Assembly (NCBI RefSeq): GCF_003610635.1
Contig: NZ_RAQJ01000002.1
Location: forward strand, 372,001 to 436,000
Length of the DNA stretch: 64,000 nt
Reading direction: 5' to 3'
DNA from: Ichthyenterobacterium magnum
GTDB lineage: Bacteria > Bacteroidota > Bacteroidia > Flavobacteriales > Flavobacteriaceae
The position numbers and the translations under genes were made by a program. How positions within the stretch are numbered: the stretch's first letter is position 1; every line of letters begins with the position of its first letter. Positions 16,677 to 24,744 of this stretch are shown here, in pieces. The notes beneath the pieces were generated by a model, which was given only the letters and a program-made list of their open reading frames with translations, was not told the DNA's origin and ran no database searches.

Positions 16677-17591
16677 ATGAAATTAGCTATTTCCTTCTTA
16701 CTCCTTTTAGTGCTGCCTTTAAGTGTTAATGCACAAAAGAACCCTGAATTGAAGTTAGACATATCTGAATTCAATTTTAAAACAACTATTGATTCTATGC
16801 TAACTAACATTGTAGCAAAAAAAGATACCATTATTCCACTTGATATTAAAGCTGAGAATTGGAAAAACACCGTTTATAATCCATATAAAAATTTAGACGT
16901 TAAATTTCCAGTACAAATAAAATTTAAAGACTCTACTTATGCCTCTCCTATTACCAGAAATAAGGTAATAACCTCACGCTATGGTTGGCGAAAAGGCAGA
17001 GCACATAAAGGGATAGATATTGATCTAATTACAGGTGATAGCCTTTTTGCTATGTTTGATGGTATTGTAAGATTTGCAAGATATAATACTGGCCATGGCA
17101 GAACAGTAATTGTAAAACACTATAATGGTTTAGAAACTGTTTATGCACATCTATCTGCTTATGGTGTAAAAGAAAACGATTCTGTAGCTAAAGGAGAATA
17201 TTTGGGAAAAGGTGGTGCTTCTGGAAATGCTAGAGGAAGTCACTTACACTTAGTAATTAATTACAAAGGAATATCAATCAATCCAGAATATTTATTTGAG
17301 TTTAATGGCAAAAATAATATTAGAGCTAATGAGATTTGGATTACTAGAAAATGGACGCGACCAATTGTGCATAACTCTAAAAGACAAAGTAAAATAAAAC
17401 CACTCTTAACAGAAGAAGCTGCTTTTGCTAGCTTAGTAAAAACACAATCTATATATGTTGTTAGACGAGGAGACACCTTGTCAAGAATATCAAAACGCAA
17501 TAATGTAAGTATTGCTTCCTTATGCAAAATCAATGCTATAACTCGAAATTCGATTATTAAAATTGGACAAAAACTGGTAATCGAAAATTAG
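16677..17591 (+). CDS. M23 family metallopeptidase with LysM domain
   Basis: A 304-residue secreted cell-wall enzyme. The chosen ATG opens a good signal peptide (M-K-L-A-I-S-F-L-L-L-L-V-L-P, cleavage near V-N-A-Q); a TTG two codons earlier is less likely. The LytM/M23 zinc site is complete: H-K-G-I-D-I-D in R-A-H-K-G-I-D and H-L-H-L-V in G-S-H-L-H-L-V-I-N, with V-Y-A-H-L between them (residues ~110-205). The last 45 residues are one LysM peptidoglycan-binding module (Y-V-V-R-R-G-D-T-L-S-R-I-S). The domain order, catalytic first and LysM last, is usual for Bacteroidetes endopeptidases that cut peptidoglycan cross-links or stems. It ends 14 bases from the convergent btpA-like gene. Confidence 0.93.
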   Translation: MKLAISFLLLLVLPLSVNAQKNPELKLDISEFNFKTTIDSMLTNIVAKKDTIIPLDIKAENWKNTVYNPYKNLDVKFPVQIKFKDSTYASPITRNKVITSRYGWRKGRAHKGIDIDLITGDSLFAMFDGIVRFARYNTGHGRTVIVKHYNGLETVYAHLSAYGVKENDSVAKGEYLGKGGASGNARGSHLHLVINYKGISINPEYLFEFNGKNNIRANEIWITRKWTRPIVHNSKRQSKIKPLLTEEAAFASLVKTQSIYVVRRGDTLSRISKRNNVSIASLCKINAITRNSIIKIGQKLVIEN

Positions 17592-17604
17592 CTTGAATGA
17601 TAAA

Positions 17605-18411
17605 TCATCGAAGTTGATTTACTAAACTCATAAATTCTGCAACTCTATCATAGCTCAAATCATTATCCCAATGCCCTTGCTTTTTAAAATGAGAGCCAAC
17701 AATCATAGCATCACAAAGCGGTAAATAGTTTGAAATATTTTCGATAGTAATTCCTGAACCAATAATTATTGGACTATCAATGTTGTCTTTAAGATGATTT
17801 AAGTCATTAATAGAAGCTGAATGTCCAGTATGACTTCCTGTAACAATTAATCCGTCAGTTAAAAAAAATGCTGCAGCTTTTGCTGTATCTAATAAAGATA
17901 CATCTTGTGTAATTGCATGCGAACTATGTTTTTTCTTTATGTCTGTAAAAATTGCGATGCTAGTTGCGCTAATCTGCTTTTGATATCTTAGCAACTCACC
18001 CGCTTGAGCATCTATATAACCTTCATCGGCAACATGACCAAACACAAAGCCTTCAGCACGAATAAAATCAATACTAGCTGTTTGTGCAGCAGCTAAAGCC
18101 TCTTTGTTTGCCCCTGCAAGAATTTGCATACCAATAGGCAAATTTGTTTCCTGCTTAATTAAATAAGCAACCAAACTCATTATAGAGCTTATCTCATGGC
18201 CTACTCCATTTTTTATATACGGAATGTCATGCATGTTTTCAATTAGTATAGCATCAATACCAGCCTTTTTATAAACTCTAGCTTCTTCTAAAGCCATTTC
18301 AATAACTTGCTTGATGGTATATTTATGTTTTGGCGTTCCTGGTAATGCCTGAACATGTATCATACCTATAATTGGGTTTTTAACCTTAAATATCGATTTA
18401 AACTTTTCCAT
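17605..18411 (-). CDS. BtpA/SgcQ family TIM-barrel protein
   Basis: A 268-residue soluble protein matching the BtpA family (PF03437): an N-terminal I-I-G-M-I-H-V-Q-A-L-P-G-T-P, then D-A-I-L-I-E-N-M-H-D-I-P-Y, G-M-Q-I-L-A-G-A-N, F-I-R-A-E-G-F-V-F-G-H-V-A-D-E-G and a phosphate-loop-like P-I-I-I-G-S-G-I-T near the end. The fold is a phosphate-binding TIM barrel. The name comes from photosystem I biogenesis in cyanobacteria, which cannot apply here, so the real reaction is unknown. The gene is divergent from psuK-psuG with only 65 bases between starts, suggesting shared control and perhaps a role in nucleoside or sugar-phosphate breakdown. Confidence 0.9.
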   Translation of the reverse strand: MEKFKSIFKVKNPIIGMIHVQALPGTPKHKYTIKQVIEMALEEARVYKKAGIDAILIENMHDIPYIKNGVGHEISSIMSLVAYLIKQETNLPIGMQILAGANKEALAAAQTASIDFIRAEGFVFGHVADEGYIDAQAGELLRYQKQISATSIAIFTDIKKKHSSHAITQDVSLLDTAKAAAFFLTDGLIVTGSHTGHSASINDLNHLKDNIDSPIIIGSGITIENISNYLPLCDAMIVGSHFKKQGHWDNDLSYDRVAEFMSLVNQLR

Positions 18412-18476
18412 ATCTTTTGCTATATCTTGTAAAATTACTTAAATTTAAAAGAGTTTTTATTTAATCTATTGTAAAG

Positions 18477-19400
18477 ATGTCTAACAAACCAAAAATTTCT
18501 GTTATAGGTGCTGCTAATATTGATTTAATTGGCTTTTCTCAAGAAAAATTAATCTTTAAAGATTCTAATATTGGAAACCTAGAAACTGTTCTTGGTGGTG
18601 TTGGTAGAAATATTTCTGAAAATATAAAACGTTTAGGATTTGATGTAGAGTTTTTAAGTGTTTTTGCTGATGATGAGTTTTCAAAAACGTTAATAAGCTC
18701 ATGCAAAGAGTTAGGCATTTCAATAGACCACAGTCTTTATCTCAAAGATAAAAAAACGTCAATGTTCGTTGCTATCATGAATCATTTTAATGATTTAGCA
18801 TTAGGACTTTCTGCTATGGAAATTTATGATGACTTACCAAGTTCGTTTATATTAGACAATTTAGATGCGATAAAAGAAAGTGATTATTGTATAATAGAAA
18901 CCAACTTACCAGAGTTTATATTAGACTTAGTAACGCGAGAACTGCCAGACACACGTTTTGCACTAGAAGCAGTTTCTGCAAAAAAAGCTTTAAAAGGAAA
19001 ATCAATACTTAATAGATTAGATATTTTAAAATGCAATCACATTGAAGCCGAATTGTTGAGTGATATTAAAATTGAATATGAAAATGATTACGAAAAAGTC
19101 ATCGAACATTTTCTAAACCTTGGAGTAAAAAAAGTATTTATAACCTTAGGAAAAGACGGTGTTGCATATGGTGATAAAAACGAAATCTTTATTCATAAAA
19201 ATAAAACCATTGTTCCGGTTAATACAAATGGAGCTGGTGATGCATTTATGGCAGGCTTAGTCTATAGTGAAATAAAAGAATATAATCTTTATGATATGGT
19301 AAATTACGCATCTGCTTGTGCTCAAATAACGATACAACATAAAAATGCTGTGCATCCTGAGATTTCTGAGCAAATGGTAAAAAATACATTAGCATTATAA
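18477..19400 (+). CDS. psuK: PfkB-family sugar kinase, probable pseudouridine kinase
   Basis: A 307-residue ribokinase-fold protein. The start region S-V-I-G-A-A-N-I-D, the substrate-site V-L-G-G-V-G-R-N-I-S-E-N and the PfkB signature N-T-N-G-A-G-D-A-F-M-A-G with the catalytic aspartate are present. Assignment as pseudouridine kinase (pseudouridine + ATP to pseudouridine 5'-phosphate) rests on the G-G-V-G-R-N motif of the PsuK clade and on coupling to psuG: its TAA shares a base with the ATG of psuG (TAATG). Without that neighbour only 'carbohydrate kinase' could be stated. No transporter for the nucleoside is visible next to it. Confidence 0.85.
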   Translation: MSNKPKISVIGAANIDLIGFSQEKLIFKDSNIGNLETVLGGVGRNISENIKRLGFDVEFLSVFADDEFSKTLISSCKELGISIDHSLYLKDKKTSMFVAIMNHFNDLALGLSAMEIYDDLPSSFILDNLDAIKESDYCIIETNLPEFILDLVTRELPDTRFALEAVSAKKALKGKSILNRLDILKCNHIEAELLSDIKIEYENDYEKVIEHFLNLGVKKVFITLGKDGVAYGDKNEIFIHKNKTIVPVNTNGAGDAFMAGLVYSEIKEYNLYDMVNYASACAQITIQHKNAVHPEISEQMVKNTLAL

Positions 19401-20308
19401 TGAAAAACTTTTTAGATATTCATCCTAATGTGCAAAAAGCACTAGATGAAAACTTGCCCATAGTTGCGTTAGAATCTACCATAATCTCTCATGGTATGCC
19501 GTATCCTCAAAATTTAGAAACGGCTTTACAAGTAGAACAAATTATAATTGATAATGGTGCAATTCCTGCTTCAATTGCAATACTTGATGGCAAAATTAAA
19601 ATTGGACTTACGCACAAAGAAATAGATTATTTAGCAAAATCTAGTAAGACAATAGTAAAAGCAAGTCGCAGAGATTTGCCATACTTAATTACAAACAAAA
19701 TTGATGGTGCAACTACTGTAGCTTCTACAATGATTGCTGCTAATTTAGCTGGAATTAAAGTTTTTGCAACTGGCGGAATTGGTGGTGTACATAGAGGTGC
19801 ATCAGAATCTTTTGATGTTTCTGCAGATTTGCAAGAACTAGCAAAAACTAACGTAGCTGTAGTTTGTGCGGGTATAAAAGCCATATTAGATTTAGGTTTG
19901 ACTTTAGAATATTTAGAAACATTTGGTGTTCCAGTTTTAGGCTATAAAACCGATGAATTACCAGCGTTTTATTCAAGTAAAAGTGGTTTTAAACTAGATT
20001 ACAGAATGGAAAATGCACATGACATTGCAACTCTTTTAAAAGCCAAATGGCAACTTGGTCTTGATGGAGGCGTTATTATTGCAAACCCTGTTCCGTCTGA
20101 AGACGAATTAGAGTTTGATGTTATGAATTCTGCTATTAAGGAAGCATTAATTGAAGAAAAGAAACTAGGTATTAAAGGAAAACAAAGCACGCCTTTTCTA
20201 TTACAACGTGTAAAAGAATTAACTGACGGACAAAGTTTAGACGCCAATATTAAGCTAGTTTTAAATAATGCAAAATTAGCTGCAGAAATTGCTAAAGCAT
20301 ATTCATAA
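19400..20308 (+). CDS. psuG: Pseudouridine-5'-phosphate glycosidase
   Basis: A 302-residue enzyme that reversibly splits the C-C glycosidic bond of pseudouridine 5'-phosphate to uracil and ribose 5-phosphate. Family motifs are clear: P-I-V-A-L-E-S-T-I-I-S-H-G-M-P-Y-P near the N-terminus, then R-R-D-L-P, G-A-T-T-V-A-S-T-M, V-F-A-T-G-G-I-G-G-V-H-R-G, F-D-V-S-A-D-L and V-V-C-A-G-I-K-A-I-L-D. Length is normal for PsuG. It is translationally coupled to the kinase and is followed by a strong bidirectional terminator, so psuK-psuG is a complete two-gene operon. Confidence 0.96.
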   Translation: MKNFLDIHPNVQKALDENLPIVALESTIISHGMPYPQNLETALQVEQIIIDNGAIPASIAILDGKIKIGLTHKEIDYLAKSSKTIVKASRRDLPYLITNKIDGATTVASTMIAANLAGIKVFATGGIGGVHRGASESFDVSADLQELAKTNVAVVCAGIKAILDLGLTLEYLETFGVPVLGYKTDELPAFYSSKSGFKLDYRMENAHDIATLLKAKWQLGLDGGVIIANPVPSEDELEFDVMNSAIKEALIEEKKLGIKGKQSTPFLLQRVKELTDGQSLDANIKLVLNNAKLAAEIAKAYS

Positions 20309-20322
20309 ATTTTTCGATTATA

Positions 20323-20358
20323 AAAGAAGCCTTTACATAAAAATGTAAAGGCTTCTTT
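20323..20358. terminator. Bidirectional terminator between psuG and the BNR protein gene
   Basis: A perfect 16-base stem (20323-20338 against 20343-20358) with a 4-base loop. The stem begins with A-rich and ends with T-rich sequence, so transcripts from either side would end in U-rich arms. It lies between two convergent genes. Confidence 0.85.
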
Positions 20359-20378
20359 ATTCTTCTTAATTTGAGTAT

Positions 20379-23300
20379 TTAATTTTCAAAATCGTAGCCA
20401 CGTCCTGGTGTATAAGCAGCACCAGACTTTATAAGCTTATCTTCTAATTGTTTTATATCAGAATTATAAATAGACTCAACACGTTTTTTAATAGCATCAA
20501 TTTTTGATTTAGCTATAGCATAACTATCTCTATGTGTTTTTGTAGGTGCTGAAGTAGAATATTTTTGTTCATAGCTAATTACACCTATTCTGCTTGCTGG
20601 CGATTTAGGTTGACTTATATCTAATTTTGATTTTACGCTGTCACCATATAAATCTATGCCAATTTGTTTTAATTTATTTTCAATTGCAACAACAGACTTG
20701 GTAAGCTCACCAAATGGTTGGTCAGACCTCATAATTGCTTCCTTGATATGCTTTAGCTTTGTATTAGTTTCTTTTATAATGCTTTGACAAGCACCATAAT
20801 CTGCTTCTAATTGCATCACATCTTTTTGGAACGCCACTTTTGCGGCTCTATTTTCTGCTGGCATTACAGTATTATCTAAAGCCTTAACTTTAAATGTTAC
20901 AGGTCCAGCAAGTTTAGTCAACTCATTGTTTTTATACAATTGCATATCAACAGTATACGTTCCTGGTTCAACTAAAGTACCTTCGTCAATGGCTGCCCAA
21001 GGATTATAAAAAGATGATTTGTTTAAGTTAATTGGATTTTGCAAAGTATATCTTAAATCCCAATGAAAACGCTGTACTCCTTTAGTAGGTTTTTTAAGTA
21101 CCTTTTTTACGACTTGCCCTTTATCATTTTTTATAGTGAATACTAATTTAGCTTCAGCTTCTTCAACCTCAGTTTTATATTCATTATAACTAGGATAAGG
21201 TGTATTGCTTTCATTTTCAATAAGTTCTTTTTCCTTTTTTGAACGTTTATCTTTTAACGATTTGTAATCCTCATTATAATAATATGTAATCATTGCTTCT
21301 GGCCCAAGGTTTGGTGCAGTATAAAAGTTATCACCTTGAAATGATTTTCCTGGAAGACCTAACGGAAGACTTTTTTCCCAAGATAAGGCATCTCTAACCG
21401 AATAAATTTTTGCAGTTTCTGAAGGCTTATTATTTTCAATGTTACGTAAAGCAGAATAATCGTCTAAAACATAAAAACCTCTACCAAACGTACCAAGTAC
21501 TAAATCATTTTCTCGTTCTTGAATAGTAATATCTCTAACTGCAATTGTTGGTAATCCAGCAGCTAGCTCTTTCCAACGTTGCCCTTTATTAGGCGAAAAG
21601 AAGGCACCATATTCTGTACCACAAAAAATAAGATTTGGATCTACATGATCTTCTTCTATTGAGTATACACTACCTTTTGGTAAATTACTACTAATGTTTG
21701 ACCAAGTTTGACCTTTATCGCTTGACTTAAATATATAAGGCTTAAAGTCTCCAAACTTATGATGATTAAATGCAACATATAGTGTATTTACATCATGTTT
21801 AGATAAAAATATACTATTAACATATGATAGTTTTGGTGCACCTGAAATATTTGAAACTTTCCTCCATGTGTTACCTCCATTCTCACTAATATGAATAATA
21901 CCATCATCAGTACCTGCAGCAATTAAATTTTCGTCTATTGGCGATTCAGATAAAGCTACAACAGCACCATAAAGTGATGTAGAACCATTTTTAGCAACAG
22001 CATCAATACTCACAACACGGTCATAAACTTTTAAGGTGTTTCTATTAATTTGTTGTGATAAATCATCACTAATAACGTCCCAACTATTACCATAATCATT
22101 AGAACGAAACACTTTGTTTCCTGCAAAATATAAACGACCCGAAGCATGTCTACTAACAACTAATGGTGAATCCCAATTAAAGCGATAAGCATTTTCGTTT
22201 TCTTTTTCACTAGGTTGAATTCCAACAATTTCTCCACTCTTTTTATCATAACGTACTAAAAATCCATTTTGAGATTGAGCATACACTATATCTGGATTAT
22301 CTGGGTCGATTTGAGATTCAAAACCATCGCCTCCATTTGTAATAAACCAATCAAAATTTGTTATACCATGATTTGTTAGAACTCTTGATGGTCCGCCAAT
22401 ACTAAAGTTATCTTGTGTTCCCCCATATACATTATAAAACGGATAATCATTATCAACTGCTACTTTGTAAAACTGTGTTACCGGAATATTTTCTTTAAAA
22501 TCCCATGTTTTTGCTGCATCAAATGTTTCATACATTCCGCCATCACAACCAACAAGCCAGTGTTTGTTATTGTTTGGGTCAATCCACATACAGTGGTTGT
22601 CTACATGTTTAAAAACCTCTCCAACTTTCTGAAATGATTTTCCGCCATCATGGCTTACAGACATCCAAGTATCCATAGAATAAATAGTATTTGGTTCTAT
22701 TGGATCTGCTATAATCTCTTGGTAATAGTTTCCGCTTGTTTTATGTTTTCCTCTTTTGTCCCAACTTGCGCCTCTATTTGTAGAAGCAAAGAAACCGCCT
22801 TTTCCATCTGCTGCTTCAACAATTGCATAAATGATTTCTGGATCGGCAGGAGAAATGGCTAAACCAATTCGCCCTAACTCAGTAGTTGGTAATCCTTTGT
22901 TTATTTCGGTCCAAGTTGTTCCGCCATCTGTACTTTTATGCATTCCAGAACCTGGTCCGCCACCAACATAAGTATAAACATGGCGTCTACGCTGAAATGT
23001 TGAAGCATACAATACATCAGGATTTCTTGGATCCATTACAACATCATTAACTCCAGTATGTTCATCAACAGTTAAAACAGCTTCCCAGTTTTCACCGCCA
23101 TCAGTTGTTCTGTATAAGCCTCTATCACCACCTTTGCTCCATAAAGGACCAATTGCAGCTACATAAACAATATTAGAATCTTCTGGGTGAACAATTATTC
23201 TTCCGATATGCTCAGATGTTTCTAAACCCATATTTTTCCAGCTATTTCCTCCATCAAGTGATTTGTATATACCATCACCATAAGAGACAGAACGCTGGTT

Positions 23301-23660
23301 ATTATTTTCTCCTGTTCCTACCCAAATAACATTAGTATTATTAGGATCGATAGTAATACATCCTATTGAATATGAACCTTCATTATCAAATATTGGCGTA
23401 AACTCTATACCAGAATTAATAGTTTTCCAAACGCCTCCTGCAGAAGCAGCTACGTAATATTCAAATGGATTATTAGGGTTTACTGCAACATCAGAAATAC
23501 GTCCAGATGTTAATGAAGGCCCAATACTTCTCCATTTAAGACCATCTATTTTAATTTCGTCTAAGGGTTGTTTGTCTTCCTTTTTTGATTTTTTTTGGGC
23601 ATGTGAAAATTGCAGACTTAACAAAAAGACTACAACATAAAGAATGGTTGATTTTTTCAT
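20379..23660 (-). CDS. Secreted sortilin/BNR-repeat (VPS10-like) beta-propeller protein
   Basis: A 1093-residue protein with a signal peptide (M-K-K-S-T-I-L-Y-V-V-V-F-L-L-S-L, cleavage after S-H-A-Q). Residues ~35-740 contain many BNR/Asp-box-like repeats (S-x-D-G-G-x-x-W), as in G-L-Y-R-T-T-D-G-G-E-N-W and M-H-K-S-T-D-G-G-T-T-W. This is the layout of WD40/YVTN/BNR glycosyl-hydrolase-like proteins, an extracellular 10-bladed or double propeller. The last ~350 residues are helical and coiled with a beta module (A-I-D-E-G-T-L-V-E-P-G-T-Y-T-V-D). No T9SS C-terminal domain is obvious. The catalytic role is unproven; proteins of this kind are often exported enzymes or binding proteins in Bacteroidetes. 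It is a single gene facing the psuKG terminator. Confidence 0.85.
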   Translation of the reverse strand: MKKSTILYVVVFLLSLQFSHAQKKSKKEDKQPLDEIKIDGLKWRSIGPSLTSGRISDVAVNPNNPFEYYVAASAGGVWKTINSGIEFTPIFDNEGSYSIGCITIDPNNTNVIWVGTGENNNQRSVSYGDGIYKSLDGGNSWKNMGLETSEHIGRIIVHPEDSNIVYVAAIGPLWSKGGDRGLYRTTDGGENWEAVLTVDEHTGVNDVVMDPRNPDVLYASTFQRRRHVYTYVGGGPGSGMHKSTDGGTTWTEINKGLPTTELGRIGLAISPADPEIIYAIVEAADGKGGFFASTNRGASWDKRGKHKTSGNYYQEIIADPIEPNTIYSMDTWMSVSHDGGKSFQKVGEVFKHVDNHCMWIDPNNNKHWLVGCDGGMYETFDAAKTWDFKENIPVTQFYKVAVDNDYPFYNVYGGTQDNFSIGGPSRVLTNHGITNFDWFITNGGDGFESQIDPDNPDIVYAQSQNGFLVRYDKKSGEIVGIQPSEKENENAYRFNWDSPLVVSRHASGRLYFAGNKVFRSNDYGNSWDVISDDLSQQINRNTLKVYDRVVSIDAVAKNGSTSLYGAVVALSESPIDENLIAAGTDDGIIHISENGGNTWRKVSNISGAPKLSYVNSIFLSKHDVNTLYVAFNHHKFGDFKPYIFKSSDKGQTWSNISSNLPKGSVYSIEEDHVDPNLIFCGTEYGAFFSPNKGQRWKELAAGLPTIAVRDITIQERENDLVLGTFGRGFYVLDDYSALRNIENNKPSETAKIYSVRDALSWEKSLPLGLPGKSFQGDNFYTAPNLGPEAMITYYYNEDYKSLKDKRSKKEKELIENESNTPYPSYNEYKTEVEEAEAKLVFTIKNDKGQVVKKVLKKPTKGVQRFHWDLRYTLQNPINLNKSSFYNPWAAIDEGTLVEPGTYTVDMQLYKNNELTKLAGPVTFKVKALDNTVMPAENRAAKVAFQKDVMQLEADYGACQSIIKETNTKLKHIKEAIMRSDQPFGELTKSVVAIENKLKQIGIDLYGDSVKSKLDISQPKSPASRIGVISYEQKYSTSAPTKTHRDSYAIAKSKIDAIKKRVESIYNSDIKQLEDKLIKSGAAYTPGRGYDFEN

Positions 23661-23709
23661 GTTTAGTATAAATATAATAAGGCTTAAAAATACTACTAAA
23701 ATTATAGTA

Positions 23710-24708
23710 TTAAATCACTTTTAACACTAATTTTCCATGTTTATCACCTGAAAACAATCGATTGTAAGTTTCTTGGAAATTTTCTATGCCTTCGTAAATG
23801 TCTTCCTTGCTTTTTAATTGCCCTTGCTGAATCCAACGACTTATATCTTTTGCTGCTTCATGATATCTATTTGCATAGTCAAACACAACCATACCTTGCA
23901 TTGTTGCTCTATTTACAAGTAATGATAAATAATTACTTGGCCCTTTTATACGTGTTGTATTGTTGTATTGAGATATTGCACCACAAATAACAATTCTTGC
24001 ATGTCTACGTATATGTGCTAATGCAGCATCAAGAATTTCTCCTCCAACATTATCAAAAAAGACATCAATGCCTTTTGGGCATTTTTCTTTTAACGCTAAA
24101 ATTACTTTTTCAGATTTATAATCTATTGCATCATCAAAGCCTAAGTCATTGACCAAATAATTACATTTTTCTTTTCCGCCAGCTATACCTATTACAGTGC
24201 ATTCTTTAATTTTTGCAATTTGACCAACGATACTACCAACAGCGCCAGCCGCTCCTGAGATTAAAACAACATCTCCTTTTTTTATCTTGCCAACTTCAAT
24301 AATTCCGAAATATGCTGTCATACCAGTCATGCCTAAAGTACCAAGGTACATTGGCATTGGTGCTAAGGCTTCATCGACTTTATGCCAATTGTCTCCATTT
24401 GTGACGCAATATTGTTGTACGCCTCCAAAACCTGTAAGACAATCTCCGACTTTAAAACTGGAATGATTATTTACTTTAATAACCTTTCCTATTGCTCCAG
24501 CTCGCATAACATCATTTATTCGAATGGGTTCAATATAGGATTTGCCTTCGTTCATCCATCCACGCATAGCTGGATCTAAGGACACATAATGTTGTTGGAT
24601 TAAAACTTCGCCTTCCTTTAATTCCGGAATAGGTTGTTCTTCTAATAACCAAGTATCAGAATCAGGAAATCCGCTTGGTCGTTTTTTTAATATAAGTCGT
24701 TTGTTCAT
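23710..24708 (-). CDS. NADP-dependent oxidoreductase, prostaglandin-reductase-like (CurA/YncB type)
   Basis: A 332-residue medium-chain reductase. The chosen ATG gives the canonical N-terminus M-N-K-R-L-I-L-K-K-R-P-S-G; an upstream in-frame ATG (24726) lies inside a hairpin. Motifs: L-D-P-A-M-R-G-W-M-N-E-G-K-S-Y in the substrate domain, G-M-T-G-M-T-A-Y-F-G and nucleotide loop I-S-G-A-A-G-A-V-G-S-I-V-G-Q (residue ~150). The later K-C-N-Y-L-V-N-D-L-G-F-D is the NADPH-binding pattern of leukotriene B4 dehydrogenase-like enzymes. It probably reduces alpha,beta-unsaturated carbonyls with NADPH. It follows the helicase gene on the same strand with a 36-base gap that carries an 8-bp palindrome touching the start codon. 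Confidence 0.9.
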   Translation of the reverse strand: MNKRLILKKRPSGFPDSDTWLLEEQPIPELKEGEVLIQQHYVSLDPAMRGWMNEGKSYIEPIRINDVMRAGAIGKVIKVNNHSSFKVGDCLTGFGGVQQYCVTNGDNWHKVDEALAPMPMYLGTLGMTGMTAYFGIIEVGKIKKGDVVLISGAAGAVGSIVGQIAKIKECTVIGIAGGKEKCNYLVNDLGFDDAIDYKSEKVILALKEKCPKGIDVFFDNVGGEILDAALAHIRRHARIVICGAISQYNNTTRIKGPSNYLSLLVNRATMQGMVVFDYANRYHEAAKDISRWIQQGQLKSKEDIYEGIENFQETYNRLFSGDKHGKLVLKVI

Positions 24709-24729
24709 AATGCCTAATATCGGCATTAT
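24707..24729 (-). promoter_or_regulatory. Palindrome overlapping the start codon of the oxidoreductase gene
   Basis: An 8-bp perfect stem, ATAATGCC (24707-24714) with GGCATTAT (24722-24729) and a 7-base loop. On the minus strand its second arm contains most of the ATG at 24708-24706. It follows the helicase stop by about 15 bases and is not followed by a T run, so a weak terminator or a translational control hairpin are both possible. Confidence 0.4.
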
Positions 24730-24744
24730 TTAAATGAATTCAAA

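Noticed and set aside
16649-16870. 73-codon minus-strand ORF across the start of the M23 peptidase gene
   Set aside because: It is antisense to a clearly real gene and its signal; no independent support.
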